This document shows, piece by piece, positions 1-15,628 of a stretch of 64,000 bases of DNA. Under the pieces are notes generated by a model. The model was not told where the DNA came from. It ran no database searches and saw only the letters and a program-made list of their open reading frames with translations. Both the position numbers and the translations under genes were made by a program. This stretch comes from Bacillus rhizoplanae (lineage in GTDB: Bacteria; Bacillota; Bacilli; Bacillales; Bacillaceae_G), in the NCBI RefSeq assembly GCF_917563915.1, contig NZ_CAKJTI010000001.1, positions 248,001 to 312,000 on the forward strand. The letters are read 5' to 3'. How positions within the stretch are numbered: position 1 is the first letter of the stretch; each line of letters opens with the position of its first letter.

Positions 1-1
1 A

Positions 2-391
2 GAGTTAAAAGTAAAATGGGATGCATTTATGACACTTCGCGATGATGTATTAAAAGCGTTAGAAGTGGCACGTAATGCAAAAACGATTGGTAAATCGTTA
101 AATGCGAGCATTACCCTATTCCCAACTGCAGAAATGAAACAAATGTTAGAGTCTATTAGCGAAGATTTAAAACAATTATTTATTGTTTCTGAATATCATC
201 TTGGTGGAACAATGGAAGAAGCGCCAGCTGATGCACCGAAATATGAACATACAGCTGTCGTTGTAACACAAGCAACGGGTGAAACGTGTGAACGTTGCTG
301 GGTTGTTTCTGAAACAGTAGGAAGTAATGCAGACCATCCAACGTTATGTAAACGCTGCGGAGAAGTTGTAAAAGAACATTATGTAAAATAA
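2..391 (+). CDS. ileS: Isoleucyl-tRNA synthetase, C-terminal end (partial)
   Basis: This is the last ~129 codons of class I isoleucyl-tRNA synthetase, which charges tRNA-Ile in the cytoplasm; the frame is open from base 2 and the gene begins outside the window. The visible part is the C-terminal region with the zinc-binding cysteines CERCW and CKRCG near the end, typical of IleS. The internal ATG at 29 is not a start. It ends in TAA at 389-391, followed by an intrinsic terminator. The gene before lspA in Bacillus is ileS, which agrees. Confidence 0.93.
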   Translation, partial: ELKVKWDAFMTLRDDVLKALEVARNAKTIGKSLNASITLFPTAEMKQMLESISEDLKQLFIVSEYHLGGTMEEAPADAPKYEHTAVVVTQATGETCERCWVVSETVGSNADHPTLCKRCGEVVKEHYVK

Positions 392-401
392 TAAAATGAG
401 G

Positions 402-436
402 AAAATCGACTGCCTTGTAAGCAGTCGATTTTTTTC
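402..436 (+). terminator. Rho-independent terminator after ileS
   Basis: A 10-bp perfect stem (AATCGACTGC at 404-413 with GCAGTCGATT at 421-430) with a 7-nt loop is followed by a T run. It lies 10 bases after the ileS stop. Confidence 0.9.
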
Positions 437-521
437 TTCCTTGGAAGGAAAAATGTGTGTGCGGTAATCGTGTGCTTTTCGGATAAACTAACGATACATT
501 CCAGCCGGGAGGGACGCGCTT

Positions 522-854
522 GTGACTGACACATACATGGAGATTCAAGAAGAGCTACAATTAATGCAACGAGAACTACAGGAGCGATTAGCAAAAGAAG
601 AGACGTATACGTATGATGTAGAATTTGGAGAGGAGTTTCTAGGTATAGCCAAAATAGATGTGAAAAATAAATTATTATTGCATGATATGAGAGAAGATTT
701 AAAAGATGTCGAGCGAGCACTTTTGAAAATGGAAATAGGCATGTATGGAATTTGTGAAGAAACCGGACAAAGAATGACACTTAGACAATTGAAAGGTATG
801 CCAACAGCACGTACAGTTCATGAATGTTTCTATGAAAAAGTAAAAACGATTTAA
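522..854 (+). CDS. ylyA: DksA/TraR-like RNA polymerase-binding protein (YlyA-like)
   Basis: A 110-residue protein. The N-terminal half is a charged coiled-coil helical hairpin; the C-terminal part (MYGICEETGQRMTLRQL...PTARTVHECFYEK) has the shape of the DksA/TraR C4 domain. The normal CxxC...CxxC zinc site is mostly lost: only the first Cys of CEET and one late Cys remain. DksA family proteins bind the secondary channel of RNA polymerase. In B. subtilis the protein at this position, YlyA, binds RNA polymerase and affects late sporulation (sigma-G) genes; the same role here is inferred from position and size. Start: GTG at 522 after GGGAGGG (507-513, 8 nt spacing); ATG 537 is a weaker alternative. 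It sits alone between the ileS terminator and the lspA promoter. Confidence 0.75.
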   Translation: MTDTYMEIQEELQLMQRELQERLAKEETYTYDVEFGEEFLGIAKIDVKNKLLLHDMREDLKDVERALLKMEIGMYGICEETGQRMTLRQLKGMPTARTVHECFYEKVKTI

Positions 855-912
855 AGACAACAATATTATATTACCTAATTCATTTTATTTTATGCTCCTT
901 TACGATGCTTCA

Positions 913-941
913 TTGTGAAAACATAGCAGCTATGCTAAAAT
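913..941 (+). promoter_or_regulatory. Predicted sigma-A promoter for lspA
   Basis: TTGTGA (913-918), 17-nt spacer, TAAAAT (936-941) with an extended TG at 933-934. A perfect 13-nt palindrome (CATAGCAGCTATG, 922-934) fills most of the spacer. Confidence 0.55.
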
Positions 942-975
942 TTTGAGGTACACTGTCATTGTGGGGGAAACGAAA

Positions 976-1434
976 ATGATATATTATTTAATAGCATTAT
1001 TTGTGATTGCCATTGATCAAGTATCAAAATGGATTATCGTGAAGGAAATGGATTTAGGTGAGAGCATTCCGATTATTGATAATGTGCTGTATATAACGTC
1101 TCACCGTAATACCGGGGCTGCATGGGGCATTTTAGAAAATAGAATGTGGTTCTTTTATGTTATCACAGTCATCTTTGTTATTTTTATTGTGATTTATATG
1201 CAAAAATATGCAAAGACAGACAAGCTTCTCGGCATTTCGCTTGGACTTATTCTAGGCGGAGCAATTGGTAATTTTATTGATCGTGTATTCCGAAAAGAAG
1301 TTGTTGATTTTATTCATACGTATATTTTCTCATACAACTTCCCGGTATTTAACATTGCAGATTCGGCATTATGTGTTGGTGTTATGTTAATTATTATTCA
1401 AACATTACTAGAAGGAAAGAAAACAAAGGAGTAA
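976..1434 (+). CDS. lspA: Lipoprotein signal peptidase (signal peptidase II)
   Basis: A 152-residue integral membrane aspartic protease that removes signal peptides from diacylglyceryl-modified prolipoproteins. Four hydrophobic segments are visible. Family motifs are present: NTGAAWG, GNFIDRV with the first catalytic Asp, and FNIADSALC with the second. The reading frame is open further upstream (from 943), but ATG 976 is preceded by GGGGGA at the right distance and gives the usual length. rluD starts 3 bases after the stop, so the two are probably cotranscribed, as in other Bacillus. Confidence 0.95.
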   Translation: MIYYLIALFVIAIDQVSKWIIVKEMDLGESIPIIDNVLYITSHRNTGAAWGILENRMWFFYVITVIFVIFIVIYMQKYAKTDKLLGISLGLILGGAIGNFIDRVFRKEVVDFIHTYIFSYNFPVFNIADSALCVGVMLIIIQTLLEGKKTKE

Positions 1435-1437
1435 ATA

Positions 1438-2346
1438 ATGAGCGAAGTAGTACAAGTAACAGTTACAGAAGAGCAAAAAAACGAACGGATTGATAAATTT
1501 GTTGCAGGGGTGAACAGTGAATGGTCTCGTTCACAAGTGCAACAATGGATTAAAGATGGTGTTGTAACCGTAAACGGAAAGGACATCAAAGGGAACTATA
1601 AGGTAAAAACAAATGACGGAATTACAGTTACTATTCCAGAACCAGAGTCATTAGATATTCTTCCAGAAGATATGAATTTAGATATTTATTATGAGGATAG
1701 TGATGTACTTGTCGTAAACAAGCCGCGTGGTATGGTTGTACACCCCGCGCCAGGGCATACGAGCGGTACGTTAGTAAATGGTTTAATGTATCACTGTAAA
1801 GATTTATCGGGTATTAACGGTGTAATGCGCCCAGGAATTGTGCACCGCATTGATAAAGATACGTCTGGATTATTGATGGTGGCAAAAAATGATATGGCAC
1901 ATGAAGCACTTGTAAATCAGCTTGTGGCAAAAACAGTAACAAGACGCTATCAAGCGATTGTTCATGGAGTTATTCCGCATGATAAAGGAACCGTTGATGC
2001 GCCGATTGGACGTGATAAACAAGATCGTCAAAGTATGACTGTTGAGGAAAAGGGAAAACATGCTGTAACTCATTTCCGTGTATTAGAACGTTTTAATAAT
2101 TTCACTCATGTGGAATGTCAACTAGAAACAGGTCGTACGCATCAAATTCGTGTACATATGAAATATATTGGGTACCCGCTTGCAGGTGACCCGAAATATG
2201 GTCCAAAGAAAACGTTTGATATAAATGGTCAAGCATTACATGCGGGTATTTTAGGCTTCGTTCACCCGCGTACAGGTGAATATTTAGAATTTGAAGCACC
2301 AGTTCCACAAATTTTTGTAGATCTTTTAGATGAGTTGCGAAAATAA
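1438..2346 (+). CDS. rluD: RluD-family 23S rRNA pseudouridine synthase
   Basis: A 302-residue protein with an N-terminal S4 RNA-binding domain (about residues 14-75) and an RluA/RluD catalytic domain. The catalytic Asp lies in HRIDKDTSGL (about residue 138), and the family motif GRTHQIRVHM follows. It isomerises uridines in 23S rRNA; the exact target cannot be told from sequence. Known as ylyB in B. subtilis. Start ATG follows AAGGAG in the end of lspA. It is directly upstream of the pyr operon promoter. Confidence 0.92.
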   Translation: MSEVVQVTVTEEQKNERIDKFVAGVNSEWSRSQVQQWIKDGVVTVNGKDIKGNYKVKTNDGITVTIPEPESLDILPEDMNLDIYYEDSDVLVVNKPRGMVVHPAPGHTSGTLVNGLMYHCKDLSGINGVMRPGIVHRIDKDTSGLLMVAKNDMAHEALVNQLVAKTVTRRYQAIVHGVIPHDKGTVDAPIGRDKQDRQSMTVEEKGKHAVTHFRVLERFNNFTHVECQLETGRTHQIRVHMKYIGYPLAGDPKYGPKKTFDINGQALHAGILGFVHPRTGEYLEFEAPVPQIFVDLLDELRK

Positions 2347-2348
2347 TA

Positions 2349-2377
2349 TTGACAATCGTTATAAAAACTGCCATAAT
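2349..2377 (+). promoter_or_regulatory. Promoter of the pyrimidine biosynthesis operon
   Basis: TTGACA (2349-2354), a 17-nt spacer and CATAAT (2372-2377) form a near-consensus sigma-A promoter right after rluD and ~170 nt upstream of pyrR. Confidence 0.85.
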
Positions 2378-2389
2378 AACAGCAGTTGA

Positions 2390-3088
<699 letters not shown>

Positions 3089-3090
3089 AG

Positions 3091-3201
3091 CCCTTTTAAA
3101 TGTAGTCCTGTGAGGCTGCCAAAGGGTCTTGGCTTTCATATGTCTAATTTGACATACGAAAGTATAAGACTCTTTGTGCATAGGGCGCAAAGAGTTTTTT
3201 T
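3091..3201 (+). promoter_or_regulatory. PyrR-dependent attenuator 2 (pyrR-pyrP)
   Basis: The binding loop AGTCCTGTGAGGCT (3104-3117) is closed by CCCTTT (3091-3096) and AAAGGG (3121-3126). A terminator follows with an 11-bp stem (3169-3179/3185-3195, one G-U pair) and a run of Ts. This is the second of three attenuators, as in the B. subtilis operon. Confidence 0.9.
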
Positions 3202-3236
3202 ATTGCAAGTTTTCAACATTGGAGGAGGATATAATA

Positions 3237-4523
3237 ATGGAACAAAAGCCAGTGTTAGACATTCATGAAGTACCGAAACCAGGAAAATGGTTACTGTTAA
3301 GCATACAGCATTTATTCGCTATGTTTGGAGCGACAGTGCTTGTTCCATTTTTAACAGGATTAAGCCCAGCAGTTGCTTTAATCTCGAGTGGGCTAGGAAC
3401 GTTAGCATTTCTGTTAATCACGAAAGGGCAAGTTCCAGCTTACCTTGGATCATCATTTGCATTCATTGCACCGATTATTACAGCAAAAGCAGCAGGCGGC
3501 CCAGGAGCAGCAATGCTTGGCGGAATGATGGCAGGACTTGTCTATATGTTGATTGCACTTGCGATTAAAAAATCTGGATCTAATTGGATTATGAATCTCT
3601 TGCCCCCAATCGTAGTTGGTCCAGTTGTTATGGTAATTGGACTTGGGCTTGCACATACAGCAGTAGATATGGCAATGAATAATGCAGATGGAAAATATAG
3701 CTTTACACACTTTTCAGTTGCACTTGTCACATTAGCAATTACAATCATCTGCTCAATCTTTGGAAGAGGATTCTTAAGCATCATACCAGTTTTAATAGGA
3801 ATCATAGGCGGTTATACCTTTGCTTACGTCCAAGGCTTAGTCGATTTGAAACCAGTAATAGAAGCGAAATGGTTTGATGTACCGGATTTCGTAGTACCAT
3901 TTGTCACATATACACCAGAATTTTCGTGGAAAATAGTATTAGTAATGGTACCTGTTGCAATCGTTACAGTTTCAGAACATATTGGACATCAAATTGTACT
4001 TGGAAATGTCATAAATAAAGACTTAATTGAAAAGCCAGGCTTACACCGCTCTATTATGGGAGATGGAATTGCAACATTCATTGCTTCAACAATTGGAGGA
4101 CCGCCAAATACGACGTACGGTGAAAATATTGGAGTGCTTGCAATTACAAGAGCATACAGCGTATATTTATTCGTTGGATCAGCAATATTGGCAATCATGT
4201 TCGGATTTATTGGTAAAATTTCAGCTCTTATTCATTCGATCCCAACACCAGTTATGGGCGGAGTTTCAATCTTACTATTCGGTGTTATCGCATCAAGCGG
4301 TTTACGCATGATGGTAGATGAGAAAACAGATTTTGGGGATAAACGAAACTTAGTAATAGCATCAGTCATACTTGTAATTGGCATCGGCGGTGCAGTGCTT
4401 CATATCGGTCAATCATTCCAAGTAGAAGGCATGGCTCTTGCAGCAATTGTAGGGGTAATCCTAAACTTAGTACTACCTAAACTGAAACAAAAACAACAAC
4501 AATCAAAGAACATTGCTTCATAA
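3237..4523 (+). CDS. pyrP: Uracil permease
   Basis: A 428-residue nucleobase-ascorbate/uracil-xanthine type transporter with about 12-14 hydrophobic segments that imports uracil with protons. It is recognised by PAYLGSSFAFIAP near the N terminus, the acidic helix VTVSEHIGHQIVLG and the PPNTTYGENIG signature. ATG 3237 has GGAGGAGGAT before it; the frame is open upstream only because it runs through attenuator 2. It lies between two PyrR attenuators, so it is shut off strongly by pyrimidines. Confidence 0.95.
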   Translation: MEQKPVLDIHEVPKPGKWLLLSIQHLFAMFGATVLVPFLTGLSPAVALISSGLGTLAFLLITKGQVPAYLGSSFAFIAPIITAKAAGGPGAAMLGGMMAGLVYMLIALAIKKSGSNWIMNLLPPIVVGPVVMVIGLGLAHTAVDMAMNNADGKYSFTHFSVALVTLAITIICSIFGRGFLSIIPVLIGIIGGYTFAYVQGLVDLKPVIEAKWFDVPDFVVPFVTYTPEFSWKIVLVMVPVAIVTVSEHIGHQIVLGNVINKDLIEKPGLHRSIMGDGIATFIASTIGGPPNTTYGENIGVLAITRAYSVYLFVGSAILAIMFGFIGKISALIHSIPTPVMGGVSILLFGVIASSGLRMMVDEKTDFGDKRNLVIASVILVIGIGGAVLHIGQSFQVEGMALAAIVGVILNLVLPKLKQKQQQSKNIAS

Positions 4524-4529
4524 AAACAA

Positions 4530-4608
4530 CCTTTTAATTCAGTCCTGTGAGACCGAAAAGGGTGTGTAATTTGTTACACCCTAGTCTCACATGACTAGGG
4601 TATTTTTA
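4530..4608 (+). promoter_or_regulatory. PyrR-dependent attenuator 3 (pyrP-pyrB)
   Basis: The binding loop AGTCCTGTGAGACC (4541-4554) is closed by CCTTTT (4530-4535) and AAAAGG (4556-4561). A terminator with a 9-bp stem (4578-4586/4593-4601) and a T-rich tail follows. The 3' part of the loop (GAGACC) differs from attenuator 2 (GAGGCT). Confidence 0.88.
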
Positions 4609-4662
4609 TGCAGTTATTGTTATATATATGCAAAGATGCTATGATAAAAATCAGAAAGATGA

Positions 4663-6852
<2,190 letters not shown>

Positions 6853-6856
<4 letters not shown>

Positions 6857-7950
6857 AAAGACAGCTTATCTTAGAAGATGGAACAGTATTAATTGGAAAA
6901 GGCTTCGGCGGAGAAATTGAAAAATCAGGTGAAGTCGTATTTACAACAGGGATGACAGGGTATCAAGAGACATTATCTGATCCATCATATTGCGGTCAAA
7001 TCGTAACATTTACGTATCCATTAATCGGAAACTATGGTATTAATCGTGATGATTTTGAATCTATTCAACCATCTGTACACGGTTTAATCGTAAATGAAAT
7101 TTGTGATCATCCTTCAAACTTCCGTAATGAAATTTCATTAAATGAATACTTAAAAGAAAGAAATATTCCTGGTTTAGCAGGAATTGATACAAGAAAGTTA
7201 ACACGAAAAATACGTCAATATGGAACATTGCGCGGACGCCTTTGTAACATGGATGCAGATGTAGACTACATTGTAAGTCAATTAAAAGCAACAGTCTTTA
7301 CAGATCATGTAAAGCGTGTATCAACAAAAGATCCATATCCAAGTCCAGGCCGTGGCTACCGCGTGGTACTTGTTGACTTCGGAATGAAGCACGGTATTTT
7401 GCGCGAACTAAATAAACGTGACTGTGATGTAATCGTTGTACCTTACAATACATCAGCAGAAGAAATTCTACGTTTAAGCCCAGATGGAATTATGCTAAGT
7501 AACGGACCTGGAGATCCAAAAGATGTACCAGAAGCAATCGAAATGTTACGAGGTATCATTGGGAAGGTACCGTTATTCGGAATTTGCCTTGGGCATCAAT
7601 TGTTTGCCTTAGCATCTGGTGCGAATACAATCAAGCTCAAATTTGGTCACCGTGGCTTAAACCATCCAGTAAAACATATTGAAACAGGAAAAGTAGCAAT
7701 TACTTCTCAAAACCACGGTTATGCAGTAGAAGAAGAGTCTGTGAAAAATACAGATCTTGAAGTTACACATGTTGCTTTAAATGATGGAACAGTAGAAGGT
7801 CTTCGCCATAAGAAGTTCCCAGCATTTACAGTACAATACCATCCAGAAGCATCAGCAGGACCAGAAGATGCGAATGATTTATTTGAAGATTTCTTAGCAA
7901 TGATCGCAAACTTTAAGAAAGAAGGGGAAGAGTTATGCCAAAACGCCTAG
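6853..7950 (+). CDS. pyrAA: Carbamoyl-phosphate synthase, pyrimidine-specific small chain
   Basis: A 365-residue glutaminase subunit that feeds ammonia to the large chain. The class I amidotransferase domain has the Cys nucleophile in FGICLGHQL and His/Glu in YHPEAS. The start is the ATG overlapping the pyrC stop in ATGA (6853-6856); the longer frame from 6829 lies inside pyrC. In Bacillus a second, arginine-specific enzyme usually exists; clustering with pyr genes shows this is the pyrimidine enzyme. Confidence 0.95.
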
Positions 7951-10900
7951 ACATTAACACAATTTTAGTAATCGGATCAGGACCAATTGTAATTGGGCAA
8001 GCAGCGGAGTTTGATTACTCTGGCACACAAGCTTGTCAATCTCTTAAAGAGGAAGGTTACAAAGTAATCCTTGTCAACTCTAACCCAGCAACAATTATGA
8101 CAGATACTGCAACGGCAGATAAAGTATATATTGAACCATTAACATTAGAATTCGTAAGCCGTATTATTCGTAAAGAACGTCCAGATGCAATCCTGCCGAC
8201 ACTTGGCGGACAAACAGGATTAAACATGGCTGTTGAACTTGCAAAATCAGGCGTACTAGAAGAGTGCGGAGTTGAAATTTTAGGAACAAAATTATCAGCA
8301 ATTGAGCAAGCGGAAGATCGTGACCTATTCCGTACATTAATGCAAGAATTAAATGAACCAACACCACCAAGTGAAATCATTCATACGCTTGATGAAGCAT
8401 ATGACTTTGTAAAAGAAATTGGTTATCCAGTAATCGTTCGTCCAGCGTTCACATTAGGAGGAACTGGCGGTGGTATTTGTCATAACGAAGAAGAATTAAT
8501 TGAAACCGTAACAAGTGGTTTAAAACATAGCCCAGTAACACAATGTTTATTAGAAAAAAGTATTGCTGGTTGCAAGGAAATTGAATATGAAGTAATGCGT
8601 GATTCCAATGATAATGCCATCGTAGTATGTAATATGGAAAACATTGATCCAGTTGGTGTTCACACAGGTGATTCTATCGTTGTAGCGCCGAGCCAAACAT
8701 TAAGTGATCGTGAGTATCAAATGTTACGTAACACTTCATTAAGAATTATTCGTGCGTTAGGAATTGAAGGTGGATGTAACGTTCAGCTTGCACTTGATCC
8801 ACATAGCTTCCAATATTATGTAATCGAAGTAAACCCACGTGTAAGTCGTTCATCTGCACTAGCATCTAAAGCAACTGGATATCCAATTGCGAAGTTAGCA
8901 GCGAAAATTGCAGTCGGCTTAACATTAGATGAAATTGTAAACCCAGTAACACAAAAAACATACGCTTGCTTCGAGCCGGCATTAGACTATGTTGTTTCAA
9001 AAATTCCGCGCTGGCCATTTGATAAGTTTGAATCAGCAAACAGAACGCTTGGTACGCAGATGAAAGCAACAGGTGAAGTTATGTCAATCGGACGTAACTT
9101 AGAGGAATCATTATTAAAAGCGGTTCGTTCTCTAGAGCTTGGCATTTATCACTTAGAGTTAGACCACTTAAAAGAGCTTGATAAAGAAACAATGAAAAAA
9201 CGCATTATTAAAGCTGATGATGAGCGACTGTTTGTTGTAGCAGAAGCGATCCGCCAAGGTGTAACAAAAGAAGAAATCAACGCATGGTGTGAAATGGACT
9301 TCTTCTTCTTACAAAAAGTTGAAAACATCGTAAACATGGAACGCGAAGTAAAAGCGAATGTAGGAAATATGGAAGTATTACAAGACGCGAAAAAAATGGG
9401 CTTCAGTGATCACTACATTGCAGCTGCTTGGAATAAAACAGAGCGTGAAATTTACGATATGCGTAAAGAAAATAATATGACACCAGTATTCAAAATGGTA
9501 GATACTTGTGCGGCAGAGTTCGAATCTGCAACACCATACTACTACAGCACATACGGTGACGAGAACGAATCAATTGTGACAGATCGTAAGAGTGTAGTCG
9601 TACTAGGATCTGGTCCAATCCGTATTGGTCAAGGTGTTGAGTTTGACTATGCAACAGTTCACTCTGTGTGGGCAATTAAAGAAGCTGGATACGAAGCGAT
9701 TATTGTAAATAACAACCCAGAAACAGTTTCAACAGACTTCAGTATTTCTGATAAATTATACTTTGAACCATTAACAATCGAAGATGTAATGCACATCATT
9801 GATTTAGAGAAGCCAGAAGGTGTTATCGTTCAGTTCGGTGGACAAACGGCAATTAACTTAGCTGCTAAATTAGAAGAACACGGTGTGAAAATTTTAGGAA
9901 CATCACTTGAAGATTTAGACCGTGCAGAAGATCGTGATAAGTTTGAAGCAGCTTTAACACAGCTTGGTATCCCGCAGCCAGTTGGTAAAACAGCAACAAC
10001 AGTAGAAGCAGCAGTAGCAATCGCTGAAGAAATTGGTTATCCGGTACTTGTAAGACCATCTTACGTACTTGGTGGACGTGCGATGGAAATTGTATATCGT
10101 CAAGAAGAACTACTGCACTATATGAAAAATGCAGTAAAAGTTCATGCAGATCATCCAGTATTAATTGACCGTTACATGGTTGGTAAAGAAATTGAAGTAG
10201 ATGCAATTTCAGACGGTGAAAATGTATTCATTCCAGGTATTATGGAACATATTGAACGCGCTGGAGTTCACTCTGGTGACTCAATTGGAGTATACCCACC
10301 GCAAAGCTTATCTGCAAAACTGAAAGAACAAATTATCGAAAATACAATTGCACTTGGAAGAGGATTAAACATTGTTGGATTACTGAATATCCAGTTTGTA
10401 GTATTCAAAGACGAAGTGTATGTAATTGAAGTAAACCCACGTGCGAGCCGTACAGTACCATTCTTAAGTAAAATTACAGGTGTACCGATGGCGAATATCG
10501 CAACAAAAGTTATTTTAGGTCAAAATCTTGTAGAACAAGGATATGAAACTGGGTATCGCCCAGAAGAGAATGAAGTGTATGTAAAAGCTCCAGTATTCTC
10601 ATTTGCAAAACTACGTTCAGTTGATACAACATTAGGGCCTGAAATGAAATCAACAGGGGAAGTAATGGGTAAAGACTTAACGCTTGAAAAAGCACTATAT
10701 AAAGGACTTGTTGCTTCAGGAATTAACATTCCAACGCACGGATCAGTAATCATTACTGTGGCGGATAAAGATAAAGAAGAAGCGATGGAAATTGCAAAAC
10801 GCTTCCATGAAATTGGCTATAACTTATTAGCAACAGCAGGAACAGCACAAACGTTAACAGACCAAGGTATTCCAGTTCAAGTTGTAAACAAAATCGATTC

Positions 10901-11149
10901 TGAAGACTACAACTTGCTTGATATTATTCGCCAAGGGAAAGCTCAGTTTGTAATTAACACTTTAACAAAAGGTAAACAACCAGCGCGTGATGGCTTCCGT
11001 ATTCGCCGTGAGTCTGTAGAAAATGGAGTAGCATGCTTAACATCACTAGATACAACAAGAGCAATCTTACGTGTACTAGAATCTATGACATTTTCAGCTC
11101 ACGCAATGAAAGAAATTGCGCCAACCGAGCGTCACGAGGTGGTACGTGC

Positions 11150-11153
<4 letters not shown>
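7935..11153 (+). CDS. pyrAB: Carbamoyl-phosphate synthase, pyrimidine-specific large chain
   Basis: A 1072-residue enzyme with two duplicated ATP-grasp halves (carboxyphosphate and carbamate phosphorylation) and a C-terminal MGS-like allosteric domain from about residue 930. The duplicated nucleotide-binding starts ([20 protein letters not shown] and [20 protein letters not shown]) are visible about 550 residues apart. Family length is normal. It overlaps pyrAA by 16 nt and pyrK by 4 nt. Confidence 0.96.
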
Positions 11154-13552
<2,399 letters not shown>

Positions 13553-13556
<4 letters not shown>

Positions 13557-14185
13557 AAAAACAAATCGCATCTCATTTATTAGATATCGGAGCAGTATTC
13601 TTACAACCAAATGATCCATTTACATGGTCTTCTGGAATGAAATCACCAATTTATTGTGATAATCGTTTAACATTATCATATCCAGAAGTACGTCAAGCGA
13701 TTGCGGCAGGATTAGAAGAATTAATTCAAACACACTTCCCAACTGTAGAGGTTATTGCAGGAACAGCAACAGCAGGGATTGCACATGCTGCTTGGGTAAG
13801 CGATCGTATGAACTTACCAATGTGTTATGTACGCAGCAAGGCAAAAGGTCATGGAAAAGGAAACCAAATCGAAGGTAAAGCAGAAAAAGGCCAAAAAGTT
13901 GTCGTAGTAGAAGATTTAATCTCAACTGGCGGCAGTGCAATTACTTGTGTAGAGGCACTTCGCGAAGCTGGCTGTGAAGTATTAGGAATCGTATCAATCT
14001 TCACATACGAACTTGAAACAGGAAAAGAAAAATTAGCAGCAGCAAACGTTGCATCATACTCTTTAAGCGACTACAGTGCACTTACAGAAGTAGCAGCAGA
14101 AAAAGGTATGATCGGAGAAGCAGAAACGAAGAAACTACAAGAATGGCGCAAAAATCCAGCTAATGAGGCTTGGGTTACGGCGTAA
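13553..14185 (+). CDS. pyrE: Orotate phosphoribosyltransferase
   Basis: A 210-residue PRTase that attaches PRPP-derived ribose phosphate to orotate. The PRPP-binding motif [14 protein letters not shown] and the KAKGHGKGN flexible loop are present. It is the last gene of the pyr operon, translationally coupled to pyrF, and is followed by a strong terminator. Confidence 0.95.
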
Positions 14186-14195
14186 TGATAAAGAA

Positions 14196-14231
14196 AACAC
14201 GACCGTGAGGGGAACTCGGTCGTGTTTTTTT
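14196..14231 (+). terminator. Terminator of the pyr operon
   Basis: A perfect 10-bp stem (AACACGACCG 14196-14205, CGGTCGTGTT 14217-14226) with an 11-nt loop and a run of Ts lies 10 nt after pyrE. Confidence 0.92.
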
Positions 14232-14303
14232 CTTTATAGGGAAATAGATTCAAAAAAATTGAATTTTAAGTTTTTTATCGGTAATATGGTTTTACTATTT
14301 ACG

Positions 14304-14888
14304 CTATTTGATAAGAATTGAAACAGCACTAAATACCAATAAAACTGCCATAACCATATTAAATTGCTGTCTATATTGTAGTAAGAGCTTTTGAAAAATC
14401 GAGCCAAATAGACTCCAACTAAATGTACTCGTTAAACCGACCATTCCTAAAAATAATGAGAAAATAAGATAGCTGGAATAAGAATTGTAATAGGGGAGAA
14501 TAAAGGTTACGACTACTGTAAGCCCAAAAAGAATACCTTTTGGATTCACAAATTGTAACAAGATACCTATCAAGAAAAGATTTCGATTCTCTTCATCATT
14601 TCCACCCGTATTTCCTTTACTGGTAAGTATTTTAAAAGCCAAATATAACATATAACCTACACCCAAAATGGTCAAAGGAAATTCAATGATTGGCAGAGCA
14701 CTTGTGAGTATGATGTTAAAAAAACTACACAATAATGTGAGAACAAAAAATCCAAAACTGACTCCTAAACAAAACGTAAATGTTTTCTTTAATCCATGTT
14801 TATTCGCAAACGTCATTGCCATGATGTTATTGGGACCTGGAGTAAAACTGCTAATAAAAACAAATAGTAAAAATGAAAATAAAGGCAT
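14304..14888 (-). CDS. LysE/RhtB-family amino acid exporter
   Basis: A 194-residue membrane protein with about six hydrophobic helices and the family signature FTPGPNNIMAM near the N terminus, followed by GLKKTFTFCLGVSFGF. Members of this family export amino acids; the substrate here cannot be told. A GGGAGG precedes the start at normal distance. It is transcribed divergently from an XRE-cupin regulator, a common pairing in which the regulator controls the exporter; that link is inferred. Confidence 0.85.
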   Translation of the reverse strand: MPLFSFLLFVFISSFTPGPNNIMAMTFANKHGLKKTFTFCLGVSFGFFVLTLLCSFFNIILTSALPIIEFPLTILGVGYMLYLAFKILTSKGNTGGNDEENRNLFLIGILLQFVNPKGILFGLTVVVTFILPYYNSYSSYLIFSLFLGMVGLTSTFSWSLFGSIFQKLLLQYRQQFNMVMAVLLVFSAVSILIK

Positions 14889-15003
14889 TTTTGGACCTCC
14901 CTTTTACGATTGTATGTTATAATGTCCAAAATGAACAATATAACGTTGTGCTTTTTATTATACATAACGGTCGCTATAATGTATACAGTATAGGAGGGGT
15001 TTT

Positions 15004-15558
15004 ATGGAGGAAATTCAGCTTATTCTTGCAAAAAATTTAAAAGCTATCAGAGAGAAGGAAAAATTAAGTTTAGAAAAGGTCTCTCAATTAAGTGGAGTAA
15101 GCAAAACGATGATCGGACAAATTGAAAGAGGAGAGTCAAGTCCAACGCTTACAACGATTTGGAAAATAGCGAATGGATTAAAGGTTTCCTTTACTTCTCT
15201 GATAAATAGTCCACAGCCTGACACTACAGTTGTTTTTAGGGATGAAATGCAAGTATTGTCTGAAGACAATGGAAGGTATAGAGTATACCCTTCCTTTCCC
15301 TTCCAAGAGGATAAGCGCTTTGAAATTTATTCTGTTGAAATTGAAAAAGAAGGGATATTAAGTTCGGATTCTCATAGAGAGGGAACCGAGGAATTTATCA
15401 CCGTTTTTGATGGAGAAGTAACGATTCGTGTTAGTGAAGGTGAGTATAAATTAAAAAGTGGTGATTCAATCAGATTTAAAGCTGATAGACCACATACATA
15501 TTATAATTCGGGGAAAACGCTAGTTAGATTAAGTATGACGATATATTATCCAAATTAA
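15004..15558 (+). CDS. XRE-family regulator with C-terminal cupin sensor
   Basis: A 184-residue protein. Residues about 8-65 form an XRE helix-turn-helix (LSLEKVSQLSGVSKTMIGQI); residues about 105-180 form a cupin barrel (SHREGTEEFITVFDGEVTI ... FKADRPHTYYN). Such proteins sense small ligands, often amino acids or polyamines. AGGAGGGG at 14992-14999 sets the start. The divergent gene is a LysE exporter, probably its target. A TATAAT at 14975-14980 may be its -10. Confidence 0.85.
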   Translation: MEEIQLILAKNLKAIREKEKLSLEKVSQLSGVSKTMIGQIERGESSPTLTTIWKIANGLKVSFTSLINSPQPDTTVVFRDEMQVLSEDNGRYRVYPSFPFQEDKRFEIYSVEIEKEGILSSDSHREGTEEFITVFDGEVTIRVSEGEYKLKSGDSIRFKADRPHTYYNSGKTLVRLSMTIYYPN

Positions 15559-15569
15559 TAGGAAACTTA

Positions 15570-15608
15570 AAAATTCGCCGTCCTTAATGTCAAGGAAGGC
15601 AAATTTTT
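15570..15608 (+). terminator. Terminator after the XRE-cupin gene
   Basis: An imperfect hairpin (AAAATTCGCCGTCCTT paired with AAGGAAGGCAAATTTT) with a T run lies 12 nt after the stop. Confidence 0.65.
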
Positions 15609-15628
15609 ATTGAAAGATTATTTAATTA

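Noticed and set aside
9865-10206. Leu-rich minus-strand open frames inside pyrAB
   Set aside because: Typical shadows of a GAA/GCA-rich plus-strand gene.
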